Part shown: positions 1-8,657 of the stretch, piece after piece
Position numbering within the stretch: the first letter of the stretch is position 1
Layout of the letters: each line of letters begins with the position of its first letter
DNA from: JAFIEN01 sp051859505
GTDB taxonomy: Bacteria > Pseudomonadota > Alphaproteobacteria > Rhodobacterales > Rhodobacteraceae
Length of the DNA: 64,000 bases
NCBI GenBank assembly: GCA_051859505.1
Contig: JBHYFN010000001.1
Coordinates: forward strand, 62,001-126,000
Direction of reading: 5' to 3'
The notes under the pieces: model-generated
The model's input: the letters and a program-made list of their open reading frames with translations, nothing else
Databases searched by the model: none
What the model was told of the DNA's origin: nothing
Made by a program: the position numbers and the translations under genes

Positions 1-239
1 ACGTGATCCTCGAGGTGCTCGCCTACCTCTGAGAACAGCGCCTCGAAGACCGGGCGCAGGGTCAGGACGGTCGGTCCGGCATCGACGGGCCCGGCCACCG
101 AGGGCAGGGTGCGCATCTTGCCGCCGGGCGTGGGCTGGGCCTCGATCACCGTCACCGCGCAACCGGCATGGGACAGGCGCAGCGCCGCCGCCAGCCCGCC
201 GATCCCGGCCCCCACGATCACGATGCGCCTGCCTGCCAT
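1..239 (-). CDS. crtD: CrtD, hydroxyneurosporene desaturase, N-terminal part only
   Basis: The first 79 residues of a CrtI/CrtD-type FAD-dependent carotenoid desaturase; the rest lies left of the window. The start ATG is at 239. A Rossmann FAD motif (GAGIGGLAAA, residues 10-19) is followed by an acidic strand end (VIEA, 31-34), PGGK (38-41) and DAGPTVLT (53-60), all typical of this family. CrtI and CrtD look alike in this region. The call CrtD rests on the position divergent from crtE and crtF, which is the Rhodobacter order. Its expected role is to introduce the C-3,4 double bond into hydroxyneurosporene on the way to spheroidene. It shares the 240-382 intergenic region, with two PpsR-type palindromes, with crtE. 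Confidence 0.85.
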   Translation of the reverse strand, partial: MAGRRIVIVGAGIGGLAAALRLSHAGCAVTVIEAQPTPGGKMRTLPSVAGPVDAGPTVLTLRPVFEALFSEVGEHLEDH

Positions 240-307
240 CCCGCTCCCGCTTGCGCGCCACAGCTGTCCTTCGGGCGCAAGAGGATTGTTGACTCGCGCG
301 GGGAAAC

Positions 308-350
308 TGTCCAGTCTAATTGACACTATGTATGTCTGATTTGATTGACA
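308..350. promoter_or_regulatory. Double PpsR/CrtJ-type operator between crtD and crtE
   Basis: Two perfect TGT-N12-ACA palindromes lie at 308-325 and 333-350, separated by 7 bp. PpsR/CrtJ, the aerobic and light repressor of photosynthesis genes, binds this sequence, often as two close sites. The pair lies 33-75 bp before the crtE start and could also act on divergent crtD. The 43-bp block matches the bchC operator (2499-2541) at 32 of 43 positions, with the same 7-bp spacing. Confidence 0.8.
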
Positions 351-382
351 GTCGGTCAGGCAGGAGCACAGGGAGCAGGGCC

Positions 383-1270
383 ATGGCATCACCGCAGCGG
401 ATCGAAAGCGCGATGCGCGAGGCCATCCGGCAGGGCCAGGGCCGGGGTGTCGGCACGCCCGCGCGGCTGGCCGCGGCGCTGGACTACGCCGTCACTCCCG
501 GCGGCGCGCGGATCCGGCCGACGATCCTGATGTCGGTCGCGATAGCCTGTGGCGACGATTGCCCTGCGCTGACCGATGCCGGGGCGGCGGCGCTGGAGCT
601 GATCCACTGCGCGAGCCTTGTGCATGACGACCTGCCGATGTTCGACGATGCCGATCTGCGCCGCGGCAAGCCCGCGCTGCACCGCGCCTTTTCCCAACCG
701 ATCGCACTGCTCGCGGGCGACAGCCTGATCGTGATGGCCTTCGAGGTGCTCGCCCGGGCGGGGGCGAAGGATCCGGCCCGGGCTTTGGCGATGATCGGGG
801 TTCTGGGCAAGCGCACGGGGATGCCCTTCGGCATCTGCGCGGGCCAAGGCTGGGAAAGCGAGGAGGTGATCGACCTTTCCGCCTATCACCAGGCCAAGAC
901 CGGCGCGCTGTTCATCGCGGCGACCCAGATGGGCGCGCTGGCCGCCGGGCAGGAGTCGGAGCCCTGGGAGGAACTGGGCGCCCGGATCGGCGAGGCCTTC
1001 CAGGTGGCTGACGACCTGCGCGACGCGCTTTGCGATGAGGCGACGCTGGGCAAGCCCGCCGGACAGGACGATCTGCACGGGCGGCCCAATGCGGTGCGCG
1101 AACTTGGCGTGCGGGGGGCGGTGTCGCGGCTGGATGACATTCTGGCGGGGGCGATCGCGTCGATCCCCAAATGCCCCGGCGAGGGGCAGCTCGCGCAGAT
1201 GGTGCGCGCCTATGCCAGCCGGCTGGTCCCGGCTGCGGCGCGCGACCGGCTGCTCATGCCGGGCGAATAG
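383..1270 (+). CDS. crtE: CrtE, geranylgeranyl diphosphate synthase
   Basis: A 295-residue isoprenyl diphosphate synthase that makes GGPP for carotenoids and for the bacteriochlorophyll phytyl tail. The first Asp-rich motif is DDLPMFDD (82-89) with RRG just after, and the second is DDLRD (210-214). AKTGALF (171-177) is also typical. ATG 383 was chosen because GGGAGC precedes it by a normal distance and the protein then has the length expected for CrtE. An upstream in-frame TTG at 320 lies inside the PpsR operator and is unlikely. It is the first gene of the rightward crtEF-bchCXYZ-puf array. The 110 bp to crtF contain two hairpins. Confidence 0.95.
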   Translation: MASPQRIESAMREAIRQGQGRGVGTPARLAAALDYAVTPGGARIRPTILMSVAIACGDDCPALTDAGAAALELIHCASLVHDDLPMFDDADLRRGKPALHRAFSQPIALLAGDSLIVMAFEVLARAGAKDPARALAMIGVLGKRTGMPFGICAGQGWESEEVIDLSAYHQAKTGALFIAATQMGALAAGQESEPWEELGARIGEAFQVADDLRDALCDEATLGKPAGQDDLHGRPNAVRELGVRGAVSRLDDILAGAIASIPKCPGEGQLAQMVRAYASRLVPAAARDRLLMPGE

Positions 1271-1283
1271 CGTCGTGCCGGGC

Positions 1284-1307
1284 GCCGGAAAATGTGCATT
1301 TTCCGGC
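1284..1307. repeat. 24-nt palindromic hairpin, crtE-crtF gap (1)
   Basis: An 11-base arm GCCGGAAAATG, a 2-nt centre, and its exact reverse complement. It lies 13 bp after the crtE stop. It has the same size and central layout as the hairpins between bchY and bchZ, but with a different core (AAAATG..CATTTT). Confidence 0.8.
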
Positions 1308-1332
1308 CTGCCCGCCGCAGGCGGGGGCAGGC

Positions 1333-1354
1333 GCGGAATTTGTGCAAATTCCGC
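1333..1354. repeat. 22-nt palindromic hairpin, crtE-crtF gap (2)
   Basis: The arms are GCGGAATTTG and CAAATTCCGC around a TG centre. Outer GGGGGCAG/CTGCCCCC arms (1323-1361) extend the stem after a small bulge. It carries the AATTTG..CAAATT core shared with hairpins at 6295-6346. It could stabilise or attenuate mRNA between crtE and crtF; that role is inferred. Confidence 0.8.
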
Positions 1355-1380
1355 TGCCCCCCTGACACCGGGCGCGCCTC

Positions 1381-2514
1381 ATGGCTGACCTCGATCTGCC
1401 CGCACGGCCCCGCCCCGCCGGCGGTCCCCGCTGGATCACCCGCCTTGCCGCCTCGCGCCCGTTCCAGCGCTGGGCCGCCCGGTTCCCCCTGACGCGCGGC
1501 ATCGTGCGGCGCGAGGGCGAGGCGATGTTCGACCTTGTCGCGGGCTTCTGTCATTCGCAGATCCTGCAGGCGCTGGTCGAACTCGACATTCCGGCGATGC
1601 TGCTCGACCACGACGCCGATATTGCCACGCTGGCCCGCCGTGCCTCGGTCCCGCCTGACAGGATGGCGGTGCTCCTGAACGGCGGGGTCGCCATCGGCCT
1701 CCTCGCCCGCCGCCGCTCGGGGCGCTACGGGCTCAGCCGCAGGGGCGCGGCCCTGACCGCCGTGCCCGGCCTTGCCGGCATGATCCGCCACCACGCCGTC
1801 CTTTACCGAGACCTGGCCGATCCCGTCGCCTTCTTCCGGGGCGAGACCGAGACCGAGCTTGCCGCCTTCTGGCCCTATGTCTTCGGTGCCGGCGCCGCGA
1901 CCGACCCGGGCCAGGCCGCCGCCTATTCGCGGCTGATGGCCGAAAGCCAGGTCCTTGTCGCCGAGGATACGCTGGCCGCCGTCTCGCTTTCGGGCGTGCG
2001 CCACCTGATGGATGTCGGCGGCGGCACCGGGGCCTTTCTGGCCGCCGTGGCCGAGGCGCAGCCCGACCTGCGCCTGACGCTCTTCGACCTGCCCGCCGTC
2101 GCGCCCGCCGCCCGGCATCGGTTCGAAGTGATGGGCGCATCCGATCGGCTGACCATCGTGCCGGGGTCGTTCCGCGACGATCCGCTGCCGATGGGCGCCG
2201 ATGCGATCAGCCTTGTCCGTGTGCTCTACGACCATTCCGACGCCACCGTCCGCGCCTTGCTGGCCGCGGTCCGGACGGCCCTCCCGCCGGGCGGGCGGTT
2301 GATCGTGTCGGAGCCGATGACCGGCGGCAGCCGGCCAGAGCGGGCGGGCGATGCCTATTTTGCACTTTACTGCATGGCGATGCGGACCGGGCGGGCGCGT
2401 TCGGCGGCGCAGGTCGCGAAACTGCTGCAAGAGGCGGGATTCGGACGCATCCAGACCCCCCGCATGGCCCGGCCCTTTGTCACCTCCGTTGTCACAGCTG
2501 TCAGGCTAGATTGA
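1381..2514 (+). CDS. crtF: CrtF, hydroxyneurosporene O-methyltransferase
   Basis: A 377-residue SAM-dependent O-methyltransferase of the CrtF type, which methylates the C-1 hydroxyl in the spheroidene branch. The SAM motif DVGGGTG (211-217) follows an N-terminal winged-helix-like dimerisation region (about 45-125). SLVRVLYDHSD and GGRLIVSEPM are the later family motifs. The length is close to Rhodobacter CrtF. The stop codon lies inside the first of the two PpsR-type palindromes that serve bchC, so the bchC control region begins in the crtF coding end. It lies in the same direction as crtE, 110 bp downstream. Confidence 0.93.
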   Translation: MADLDLPARPRPAGGPRWITRLAASRPFQRWAARFPLTRGIVRREGEAMFDLVAGFCHSQILQALVELDIPAMLLDHDADIATLARRASVPPDRMAVLLNGGVAIGLLARRRSGRYGLSRRGAALTAVPGLAGMIRHHAVLYRDLADPVAFFRGETETELAAFWPYVFGAGAATDPGQAAAYSRLMAESQVLVAEDTLAAVSLSGVRHLMDVGGGTGAFLAAVAEAQPDLRLTLFDLPAVAPAARHRFEVMGASDRLTIVPGSFRDDPLPMGADAISLVRVLYDHSDATVRALLAAVRTALPPGGRLIVSEPMTGGSRPERAGDAYFALYCMAMRTGRARSAAQVAKLLQEAGFGRIQTPRMARPFVTSVVTAVRLD

Positions 2515-2541
2515 CACTTTATATGTCTAAACTGATTGACA
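2499..2541. promoter_or_regulatory. Double PpsR/CrtJ-type operator before bchC
   Basis: Two perfect TGT-N12-ACA palindromes lie at 2499-2516 and 2524-2541, again 7 bp apart. The first overlaps the crtF stop codon. TTGACA inside the block could be a -35 box. Paired CrtJ/PpsR sites upstream of bchC are established for Rhodobacter, so repression of the bchCXYZ-puf transcript under air is the expected function. Confidence 0.85.
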
Positions 2542-2635
2542 TAGGTTGATGTCAGGATAAACTTACACATGGAAGGACGTGTCCTTGGCAATTTCCCGAA
2601 TCGTTCGGGGCCCAAGGCATGGGAGGCATAGGGTC

Positions 2636-3577
2636 GTGGACAGTCGCGCCGTCATCTTGAACGCACCGGGCCAGCTGAGGCTGGACTGGCTGCCCATCAC
2701 CGAGCCCACATCCGAGGATCTGGTTGTCGAGATCAGCCATTCCGGCATTTCGACCGGCACCGAAAAACTGTTCTGGACCGGCGAGATGCCCCCCTTTCCG
2801 GGCATGGGCTATCCGCTTGTCCCCGGCTACGAGGCTGCGGGCGAAGTGGTCGAGGCCGGGGCCGATACCGGCTTTCGTCTGGGCGAGCGGGTCTTCGTGC
2901 CGGGCGCGTCCTGTTACCTCGGCGCGCATGGGTTGTTCGGCGGGGCTTCGTCCCGTGTCGTGACCAAGGCGTCGCGCGTCAGCCGCATTGATGCGGGGCT
3001 GGGGGCCGAGGGCGCGCTGCTGGCGCTTGCCGCGACCGCCCGGCACGCCATGGCGGGGCCGGACAAGGCGGTGCCCGATCTGATCGTGGGTCACGGGGTG
3101 CTGGGCCGTTTGCTCGCCCGCCTGACCATCGCCGCAGGTGCACCCGCCCCCACCGTCTGGGAGATCGACCCGGCGCGGATGGGTGGCGCCATCGGATACG
3201 AGGTCACCACCCCCGAGGCCGATCCCCGGCGCGATTACATGTCGGTCTATGACGCCTCGGGCCGGGCCGACCTGCTGGACGATCTGGTCCGCCGGATCGG
3301 CAAGGGGGGCGAGGTGGTGCTGGCGGGTTTCTATACCCAGCCGCTGAGCTTTGCCTTTCCGCCCGCCTTCATGAAGGAGGCCCGCTTCCGCATCGCCGCC
3401 GAATGGGCCGCCGACGACATGGTCGCCACGCGCCGCCTGGTGGAAAGCGGGTCGCTTTCGCTGGCGGACCTGATCACCCACACGAGGCCCGCGGATGATG
3501 CGGCCGAGGCCTATGCCACGGCCTTTGGCGATCCCGCCTGCCTCAAGATGATCCTCGACTGGAAGGCCGCTGCATGA
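2636..3577 (+). CDS. bchC: BchC, 3-hydroxyethyl bacteriochlorophyllide a dehydrogenase
   Basis: A 313-residue medium-chain dehydrogenase-like protein that oxidises the C-3 hydroxyethyl group late in bacteriochlorophyll a synthesis. Family signatures seen: [28 protein letters not shown] and VGHGVLG. The start is taken as GTG 2636 because GGGAGG (2621-2626) precedes it by 9 nt and the product then begins as in other BchC proteins (residues DSRAVIL). An in-frame GTG at 2579 would add 19 unrelated residues. The end overlaps the bchX start by 4 nt (ATGA), so translation is coupled. Confidence 0.93.
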   Translation: MDSRAVILNAPGQLRLDWLPITEPTSEDLVVEISHSGISTGTEKLFWTGEMPPFPGMGYPLVPGYEAAGEVVEAGADTGFRLGERVFVPGASCYLGAHGLFGGASSRVVTKASRVSRIDAGLGAEGALLALAATARHAMAGPDKAVPDLIVGHGVLGRLLARLTIAAGAPAPTVWEIDPARMGGAIGYEVTTPEADPRRDYMSVYDASGRADLLDDLVRRIGKGGEVVLAGFYTQPLSFAFPPAFMKEARFRIAAEWAADDMVATRRLVESGSLSLADLITHTRPADDAAEAYATAFGDPACLKMILDWKAAA

Positions 3578-4575
3578 CCCTCGACATTCCCAACCTCAAG
3601 GAGTTCGACCAGCGCCTGCGCGACGAGGCGCAGGAGGATCTGGCCGAGATCGTCACCGCCGAGCCGACCAAGAAGACCCAGATCATCGCGATCTACGGCA
3701 AGGGTGGCATCGGCAAGAGCTTCACGCTTGCCAATCTCAGCCACATGATGGCCGAGCAGGGCAAGCGCGTGCTGCTGATCGGCTGTGATCCGAAATCCGA
3801 CACGACCTCGCTGCTCTTCGGCGGCAAGGCCTGTCCGACGATCATCGAGACCTCGTCCCAGAAGAAGATCGCGGGTGAGGAAGTGAAGATCGGCGACGTC
3901 TGCTTCAAGCGCGGCGGTGTCTTCGCGATGGAGCTTGGCGGGCCCGAGGTCGGCCGCGGCTGCGGCGGGCGCGGCATCATCCACGGGTTCGAACTGCTGG
4001 AAAAGCTGGGCTTTCACGACTGGGATTTCGACTACGTCCTCCTCGATTTCCTGGGCGACGTGGTCTGCGGCGGCTTCGGTCTGCCGATCGCGCGCGACAT
4101 GGCGCAGAAGGTGATCCTTGTCGGGTCGAACGACCTGCAGTCGCTTTACGTGGCCAACAACGTCTGCTCGGCGGTGGAGTATTTCCGCAAGCTGGGCGGC
4201 AATGTCGGCGTCGCGGGGCTTGTGATCAACAAGGACGACGGCTCGGGCGAGGCGCAGGCCTTTGCGGCGGCCGCGCAGATCCCGGTTCTGGCCGCGATCC
4301 CGCAGGACGACGATCTGCGCAAGAAATCGGCCAACTACCAGATCGTCGGCACCATGCAATCGCAATGGGGCCCGCTTTTCGCTGGGCTGGCCGAGGCGGT
4401 GGGCATCGCCCCGCCGATCCGGCCCAAACCGCTGGATCAGGACGGGCTGCTGGGCCTGTTTGATGCGAAGGACACCGGCGGGGATTACCAGCTTGTGCCG
4501 GCGACCGATGCCGACATGCGCGGCAAGAACGCCAAGCCGCGTGAAAGCCTCGAGGTGATCTATGACGATGCGTGA
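3574..4575 (+). CDS. bchX: BchX, chlorophyllide a reductase iron protein
   Basis: The 333-residue NifH-like ATPase subunit that passes electrons to BchYZ for reduction of chlorophyllide a ring B. The P-loop GKGGIGKS is at 42-49. The cysteines that hold the inter-subunit 4Fe-4S cluster are C130 (GRGCGGRG) and C165 (GDVVCGGFG). The gene starts in an ATGA overlap with bchC. Its last 14 nt overlap a small gene that begins at 4562, whose GAGGTGA Shine-Dalgarno lies inside the bchX end. Confidence 0.97.
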   Translation: MTLDIPNLKEFDQRLRDEAQEDLAEIVTAEPTKKTQIIAIYGKGGIGKSFTLANLSHMMAEQGKRVLLIGCDPKSDTTSLLFGGKACPTIIETSSQKKIAGEEVKIGDVCFKRGGVFAMELGGPEVGRGCGGRGIIHGFELLEKLGFHDWDFDYVLLDFLGDVVCGGFGLPIARDMAQKVILVGSNDLQSLYVANNVCSAVEYFRKLGGNVGVAGLVINKDDGSGEAQAFAAAAQIPVLAAIPQDDDLRKKSANYQIVGTMQSQWGPLFAGLAEAVGIAPPIRPKPLDQDGLLGLFDAKDTGGDYQLVPATDADMRGKNAKPRESLEVIYDDA

Positions 4576-4732
4576 GCGGCCCGAACAGCAGCCCGACGAC
4601 GCCGATCTGGCCGAGACCCGCGCCATGCTGGCCCGCGCCCGACCCGAACAGTTGCAGCGTCTGCTCTCGGATATCCGGGGCAGCCTTCCCGCGATGACCC
4701 ATCCACGCGAAAGGACCGGCTTCGATGCATGA
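4562..4732 (+). CDS. Unrecognised 56-residue protein coupled between bchX and bchY
   Basis: An open frame of 56 codons that overlaps the end of bchX by 14 nt and the start of bchY by 8 nt. The end ATGCATGA contains both the bchY ATG and this TGA. A GAGG core ends 6 nt before the ATG. Codon third positions are mostly G or C, as in neighbouring genes. The product is hydrophilic and charged (many Arg, Glu, Asp), with a likely helix around residues 14-38 and no membrane segment or Cys. I do not recognise the family. It may be a real accessory to the reductase operon, or a device that couples bchY translation to bchX. Confidence 0.6.
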   Translation: MTMRERPEQQPDDADLAETRAMLARARPEQLQRLLSDIRGSLPAMTHPRERTGFDA

Positions 4733-6290
4733 CGGCCACGGCACCCAAGGGTACGAGGTCGGCCACGACGCCGAAGGGCGCGTGGTGGTGACACCGGCCG
4801 ATGCGCCTTCCGTGGTGCAGGATGGCGGGTGCCATGCCGGGGGCGAGATGGAAAAGGCCGCCCGTGCCGCGGGCAAGTCCGAGATCCTTGACCGCTATGC
4901 CGAGGACTATCCCAAGGGCCCGCATGACCAGCCGCAAAGCATGTGCCCGGCCTTCGGGTCGCTTCGCGTCGGCCTGCGGATGCGGCGGGTGGCGACGGTG
5001 CTATCGGGGTCTGCCTGCTGCGTCTATGGGTTGACCTTCGTGTCGCATTTCTACGGCGCGCGGCGGTCGGTCGGCTATGTGCCGTTCAACTCGGAAACGC
5101 TGGTCACCGGCAAGCTGTTCGAGGATATCCGCGAAGCCGTCCACGATCTTGCCGATCCGGCGAAATACGACGCGATCGTGGTGACGAACCTTTGCGTGCC
5201 CACCGCCTCGGGCGTGCCGTTGCGGCTTTTGCCGGACGAGATCGACGGCGTGCGCATCGTCGGCATCGACGTGCCGGGCTTCGGCATCCCCACCCATGCC
5301 GAGGCCAAGGACGTGCTGGCCGGTGCGATGCTGGCCTATGCGCGGGCCGAGGTCGAGGCAGGCCCGGTGCAAGCGCCCGTCGGCGGCCGCTCTGACCGGC
5401 CGACCGTGGCGCTTCTGGGCGAGATGTTCCCCGCCGATCCGATGATGATCGGCGCGATGCTGGCCCCGCTTGGCCTTGCCGCTGGCCCCGTCGTGCCAAC
5501 CCGCGAATGGCGCGAGCTTTATGCCGCGCTTGATTGCGGGGCGGTGGCGGCGATTCATCCGTTCTACACCGCATCCGTGCGCGAGTTTCAGCACGCCGGC
5601 CGCCCGGTGATCGGCTCGGCCCCGGTGGGCCATGACGGGACGGCTGCCTGGCTGGCGGCCGTGGGCGAGGCCTTCGGGCTGCCCGCTGATGCGGTTGCTG
5701 CGGCGCAAAACGCTTTTCTGCCGGCGATCAAGGGCGCGCTGGCGGCGGCCCCGATCAAGGGGCGGATCACGCTGTCGGGCTATGAAGGTTCGGAGCTGCT
5801 GGTCGCGCGGCTTCTGATCGAGAGCGGGGCCGAGGTGCCTTACGTCGGCACTGCCTGCCCGAAGACGCCCTGGTCGGCGGCGGATGCGGAGTGGCTCGAG
5901 GCGAAGGGTGTGACGGTGCGCTACCGCGCGAGCCTTGAGGATGATCTGGCCGCGATGGAGGCTTTCGGGCCGGATCTGGCCATCGGCACGACGCCGGTGG
6001 TGCAGAAGGCGAAGGAGGCCGGGATCCCGGGCCTGTACTTCACCAACCTGATTTCTGCGCGGCCCCTGATGGGGCCTGCGGGGGCGGGCTCGCTGGGGCA
6101 GGTGGTCAATGCGGCCATCGCCGGGCGCGATCGGATGGGCAAGATGCGCGCCTTCTTTGAAGGGGTGGGCGCGGGCGATACGGCGGGTGTCTGGGAAGGC
6201 AGCCCGAACCTGCGGCCCGATTTCCGCGCGCAGCATCAGAAGAAGCTCGACAAGGCGGCGAAAGCCGCCAAGGCCGAGGAGATGATCTGA
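4725..6290 (+). CDS. bchY: BchY, chlorophyllide a reductase subunit Y
   Basis: A 521-residue NifD-like subunit of chlorophyllide a reductase. Conserved cysteines that should bind the catalytic 4Fe-4S cluster are C74 (SMCPAFG) and C98-C99 (SGSACCVYG). C36 also occurs in the N-terminal region. The N-terminal 55 residues are hydrophilic. The ATG at 4725 lies inside the end of the small gene 4562-4732, so translation is probably coupled. The 103-nt gap to bchZ holds three tandem hairpins, which could change relative yields of Y and Z. Confidence 0.96.
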   Translation: MHDGHGTQGYEVGHDAEGRVVVTPADAPSVVQDGGCHAGGEMEKAARAAGKSEILDRYAEDYPKGPHDQPQSMCPAFGSLRVGLRMRRVATVLSGSACCVYGLTFVSHFYGARRSVGYVPFNSETLVTGKLFEDIREAVHDLADPAKYDAIVVTNLCVPTASGVPLRLLPDEIDGVRIVGIDVPGFGIPTHAEAKDVLAGAMLAYARAEVEAGPVQAPVGGRSDRPTVALLGEMFPADPMMIGAMLAPLGLAAGPVVPTREWRELYAALDCGAVAAIHPFYTASVREFQHAGRPVIGSAPVGHDGTAAWLAAVGEAFGLPADAVAAAQNAFLPAIKGALAAAPIKGRITLSGYEGSELLVARLLIESGAEVPYVGTACPKTPWSAADAEWLEAKGVTVRYRASLEDDLAAMEAFGPDLAIGTTPVVQKAKEAGIPGLYFTNLISARPLMGPAGAGSLGQVVNAAIAGRDRMGKMRAFFEGVGAGDTAGVWEGSPNLRPDFRAQHQKKLDKAAKAAKAEEMI

Positions 6291-6294
6291 TGGG

Positions 6295-6318
6295 CATGAA
6301 ATTTGTCCAAATTTCATG
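6295..6318. repeat. 24-nt palindromic hairpin, bchY-bchZ gap (1)
   Basis: The arms CATGAAATTTG and CAAATTTCATG surround a TC centre. It begins 4 bp after the bchY stop. First of three adjacent hairpins that share an AATTTG..CAAATT core but have different, compensating outer bases. Confidence 0.85.
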
Positions 6319-6322
6319 GGAG

Positions 6323-6346
6323 GCGAGAATTTGTCCAAATTCTCGC
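6323..6346. repeat. 24-nt palindromic hairpin, bchY-bchZ gap (2)
   Basis: The arms GCGAGAATTTG and CAAATTCTCGC surround a TC centre. It lies 4 bp after the previous hairpin. The outer arm differs from its neighbour, yet both strands of the stem changed together. Confidence 0.85.
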
Positions 6347-6348
6347 GC

Positions 6349-6372
6349 GCCGGAATTTGGCAAAATTCCGGC
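6349..6372. repeat. 24-nt palindromic hairpin, bchY-bchZ gap (3)
   Basis: The arms GCCGGAATTT and AAATTCCGGC surround a GGCA loop. It lies 2 bp after the second hairpin and 10 bp before the bchZ Shine-Dalgarno GGAGG (6382-6386). Confidence 0.85.
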
Positions 6373-6393
6373 CCCCGGCCCGGAGGGCGCGCC

Positions 6394-7857
6394 ATGTTCG
6401 TGACCGATCACGACCGGGCAGGTGGCTATTGGGGCGCGGTCTATGCCTTCTGCGCCGTCAAGGGCCTTCAGGTGGTCATCGACGGCCCCGTGGGCTGCGA
6501 GAACCTGCCTGTCACCTCTGTTCTGCACTATACCGACGGCCTGCCGCCGCATGAGCTGCCCATCGTTGTCACCGGCCTCTCGGAGGACGAGATGGGCGCG
6601 GGCACCGAGGATGCGATGAAACGCGCCTGGGACACGCTTGACCCCGCGCTGCCGGCGGTGGTCGTGACGGGCTCCATCGCCGAGATGATCGGCGGGGGCG
6701 TCACGCCGCAGGGCACCAATATCCAGCGCTTCCTGCCGCGCACCATCGACGAGGATCAGTGGGAAAGCGCTGATCGCGCGATGACCTGGATCTTCACCGA
6801 ATTCGGCCAGACCAAGGGCCGCATGCCGCCCGAGAAGCCGCGCGAGGAAGGGGCCGCCCCCCGCGTCAACATCCTCGGGCCGATGTATGGCACGTTCAAC
6901 ATGCCCTCGGATCTGGCCGAGATCCGGCGCCTGGTCGAAGGCATCGGCGCCGAGGTCAACATGGTCATGCCGCTGGGCGCGCATCTGGCCGAGATGCGCA
7001 ACCTGGTGAATGCCGATGTCAACATCGTCATGTATCGCGAATTCGGCCGGGGCCTGGCCGAGGTTCTGGGCAAGCCCTATCTGCAGGCGCCCTTCGGGAT
7101 CGAATCCACCACGAAGTTCCTGCGCAAGCTGGGCGAGCTTCTGGGCCTCGACCCCGAACCCTTCATCGAGCGCGAGAAGCATTCGACGCTGAAGCCCGTC
7201 TGGGATCTCTGGCGCTCGGTCACGCAGGATTTCTACGCCACCGCTGAATTCGCCGTCGTCGCGAACGAGACCTATACCCGCGGCCTGCGCGCCTATCTGG
7301 AAGGGGATCTGGGCTTTCCCTGCGCCTTCGCCGTCGCCCGCACGCGGGGGCAAAAGACCGACAGCGAAGCCGTGCGCCAGATGATCCGCACGAAGCGCCC
7401 GCTGATCGTCTTCGGCTCGATCAACGAAAAGATGTATCTGGCCGAGACCAAGGGCGGCCACGGCCCCAGCCCGGCCTTCATCCCGGCCTCGTTCCCCGGA
7501 GCCGCGATCCGGCGGCATACGGGCACGCCCTTCATGGGCTATGCCGGGGCCACCTACGTCATTCAGGAACTGTGCAACGGCCTCTTTGACGCGCTGTTCC
7601 ACATCCTGCCGCTGGCCAGCGACATGGACCAGTCGGAGGCCACGCTCACGCCGCTCCGCCGCGATTTCCCATGGGACGCGGATGCCCAGGCCCGCCTCGA
7701 TCAGATCGTCGCGACCCACCCCATCCTCACGCGCATCTCGGCCGCGAAAGCCCTGCGCGATGCGGCCGAGCGCGCGGCGCTGGCCGCCGGGGCCGAGCGG
7801 GTGGTGCTCGAGACGGTCGAAACACTTGAACCACGAACGGGAGGAAACGGACGATGA
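6394..7857 (+). CDS. bchZ: BchZ, chlorophyllide a reductase subunit Z
   Basis: A 487-residue NifK-like subunit of chlorophyllide a reductase. The N-terminus ([12 protein letters not shown] and [11 protein letters not shown], with C35 as expected cluster ligand) matches BchZ closely. ATG 6394 follows GGAGG by 7 nt. An in-frame ATG at 6316 lies inside the hairpin array and would add 26 residues of palindromic sequence, so it was not chosen. The stop overlaps the pufQ start by 4 nt (ATGA), joining the bch and puf operons. Confidence 0.96.
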   Translation: MFVTDHDRAGGYWGAVYAFCAVKGLQVVIDGPVGCENLPVTSVLHYTDGLPPHELPIVVTGLSEDEMGAGTEDAMKRAWDTLDPALPAVVVTGSIAEMIGGGVTPQGTNIQRFLPRTIDEDQWESADRAMTWIFTEFGQTKGRMPPEKPREEGAAPRVNILGPMYGTFNMPSDLAEIRRLVEGIGAEVNMVMPLGAHLAEMRNLVNADVNIVMYREFGRGLAEVLGKPYLQAPFGIESTTKFLRKLGELLGLDPEPFIEREKHSTLKPVWDLWRSVTQDFYATAEFAVVANETYTRGLRAYLEGDLGFPCAFAVARTRGQKTDSEAVRQMIRTKRPLIVFGSINEKMYLAETKGGHGPSPAFIPASFPGAAIRRHTGTPFMGYAGATYVIQELCNGLFDALFHILPLASDMDQSEATLTPLRRDFPWDADAQARLDQIVATHPILTRISAAKALRDAAERAALAAGAERVVLETVETLEPRTGGNGR

Positions 7858-8078
7858 CCGACTTCACCACGGATACCCCGCTGGTCCGGACGCGCCACGC
7901 GCCGCCCCGCCGCGAATACTATGCCTATTTCACGGTGATCTTTCTGGCCACGCTGCCGCTTGCCCTCATCACCTGGGTGCTGAGCGCGGCGCGCCGGATG
8001 GAGATCCCCGAGAAGGGGCCCTTCGCCCGCGCCTGGACACAGGCGCGCATCATCACGCCGACGATCTTTTCGGCCTGA
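7854..8078 (+). CDS. pufQ: PufQ, bacteriochlorophyll synthesis/assembly protein
   Basis: A 74-residue protein with one membrane segment (about residues 24-46) and the PufQ C-terminal signature [11 protein letters not shown] followed by ITPTIF. PufQ is needed for normal bacteriochlorophyll levels in Rhodobacter; its exact mechanism is unsettled. It overlaps bchZ by 4 nt. The 142-bp gap to pufB holds two GC-rich hairpins that probably shape the 5' end of the pufBA mRNA. Confidence 0.93.
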   Translation: MTDFTTDTPLVRTRHAPPRREYYAYFTVIFLATLPLALITWVLSAARRMEIPEKGPFARAWTQARIITPTIFSA

Positions 8079-8117
8079 GACGGTTTTCCCGGCGGCCCGG
8101 CCCGCCGGACACGAGTT

Positions 8118-8139
8118 TCGCCCCCCGAAACGGGGGCGA
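8118..8139 (+). promoter_or_regulatory. Stem-loop in the pufB leader
   Basis: TCGCCCCC and GGGGGCGA form an 8-bp stem with a CGAAAC loop. A second stem (CGGGGG/CCCCCG) follows at about 8150-8166. In Rhodobacter capsulatus, structures at the 5' end of pufBA mRNA slow its decay; the same role is inferred here. Confidence 0.6.
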
Positions 8140-8220
8140 GAGCAAGGGCGGGGGGTGAGCCCCCGTCGCGACCCGGCCGCGGGGGACGTGCGGCGTCAGT
8201 TCAATTTTTCGGAGAGAAAT

Positions 8221-8376
8221 ATGGCTGATAAATCTGACCTGTCGTTCACGGGTCTCACCGACGAGCAGGCCCAGGAGCTGCACTCGGTGTACATGAGCGG
8301 ACTGTGGATTTTCACGATCATCGCGGTCGTGGCCCACATCCTCACGTACATCAAGCTGCCCTGGTTCAGCTGGTAG
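8221..8376 (+). CDS. pufB: PufB, light-harvesting 1 beta polypeptide
   Basis: A 51-residue LH1 beta chain. It has the polar N-terminal [16 protein letters not shown], a single membrane helix (about 25-45), and H39 (VVAHILTY), the bacteriochlorophyll ligand. It ends in LPWFSW. GGAGAG precedes the ATG. It pairs with PufA to form the LH1 ring around the reaction centre. Confidence 0.97.
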   Translation: MADKSDLSFTGLTDEQAQELHSVYMSGLWIFTIIAVVAHILTYIKLPWFSW

Positions 8377-8391
8377 AAAAGGAGCGATCAC

Positions 8392-8544
8392 ATGGCACAG
8401 TTCTACAAGATCTGGCTCATCTTTGATCCGCGGCGCGTGTTCGTGGCTCAGGGTGTGTTCCTGTTCCTGCTCGCAGCGATGATTCACCTCGTCCTGCTGA
8501 GCAACGAAAAGACCAACTGGCTGCAGCTGGCCTTCGGCCAGTAA
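8392..8544 (+). CDS. pufA: PufA, light-harvesting 1 alpha polypeptide
   Basis: A 50-residue LH1 alpha chain, nearly identical in its first 38 residues to the Rhodobacter form ([20 protein letters not shown]). The membrane helix is about 14-36 with bacteriochlorophyll ligand H32 (MIHLVLL). The C-terminus is shorter than the 58 residues in R. sphaeroides, ending [18 protein letters not shown] is the ribosome site. A strong hairpin follows the stop. Confidence 0.97.
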   Translation: MAQFYKIWLIFDPRRVFVAQGVFLFLLAAMIHLVLLSNEKTNWLQLAFGQ

Positions 8545-8563
8545 GCCTTTCGGCTTCGACAAG

Positions 8564-8595
8564 GCCGCGGGCGGGGATCCGTCGTCGCCCGCGGC
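8564..8595 (+). promoter_or_regulatory. pufA-pufL intercistronic stem-loop
   Basis: GCCGCGGGCG and CGCCCGCGGC form a perfect 10-bp stem with a 12-nt loop, 19 nt after pufA. A second palindrome (GGGCGGCCGCCC) lies near 8619-8632. In Rhodobacter the equivalent structures protect pufBA mRNA after cleavage of the pufLMX part, giving the excess of LH1 over reaction centre. Confidence 0.8.
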
Positions 8596-8657
8596 ATACA
8601 GCAAGAGGTGACACCCGGGGGGCGGCCGCCCTGCGGGAGCGAATTTGGAGACGGAAG

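Noticed and set aside
389..1078. Long open frames antisense to crtE and to many other genes
   Set aside because: In GC-rich DNA, antisense frames stay open by codon bias. They show no family motifs, no ribosome sites, and repeat this pattern throughout the window.
6316..6393. Upstream ATG 6316 as bchZ start
   Set aside because: It would translate the hairpin array, has no suitable ribosome site, and the conserved BchZ N-terminus starts at 6394 behind GGAGG.
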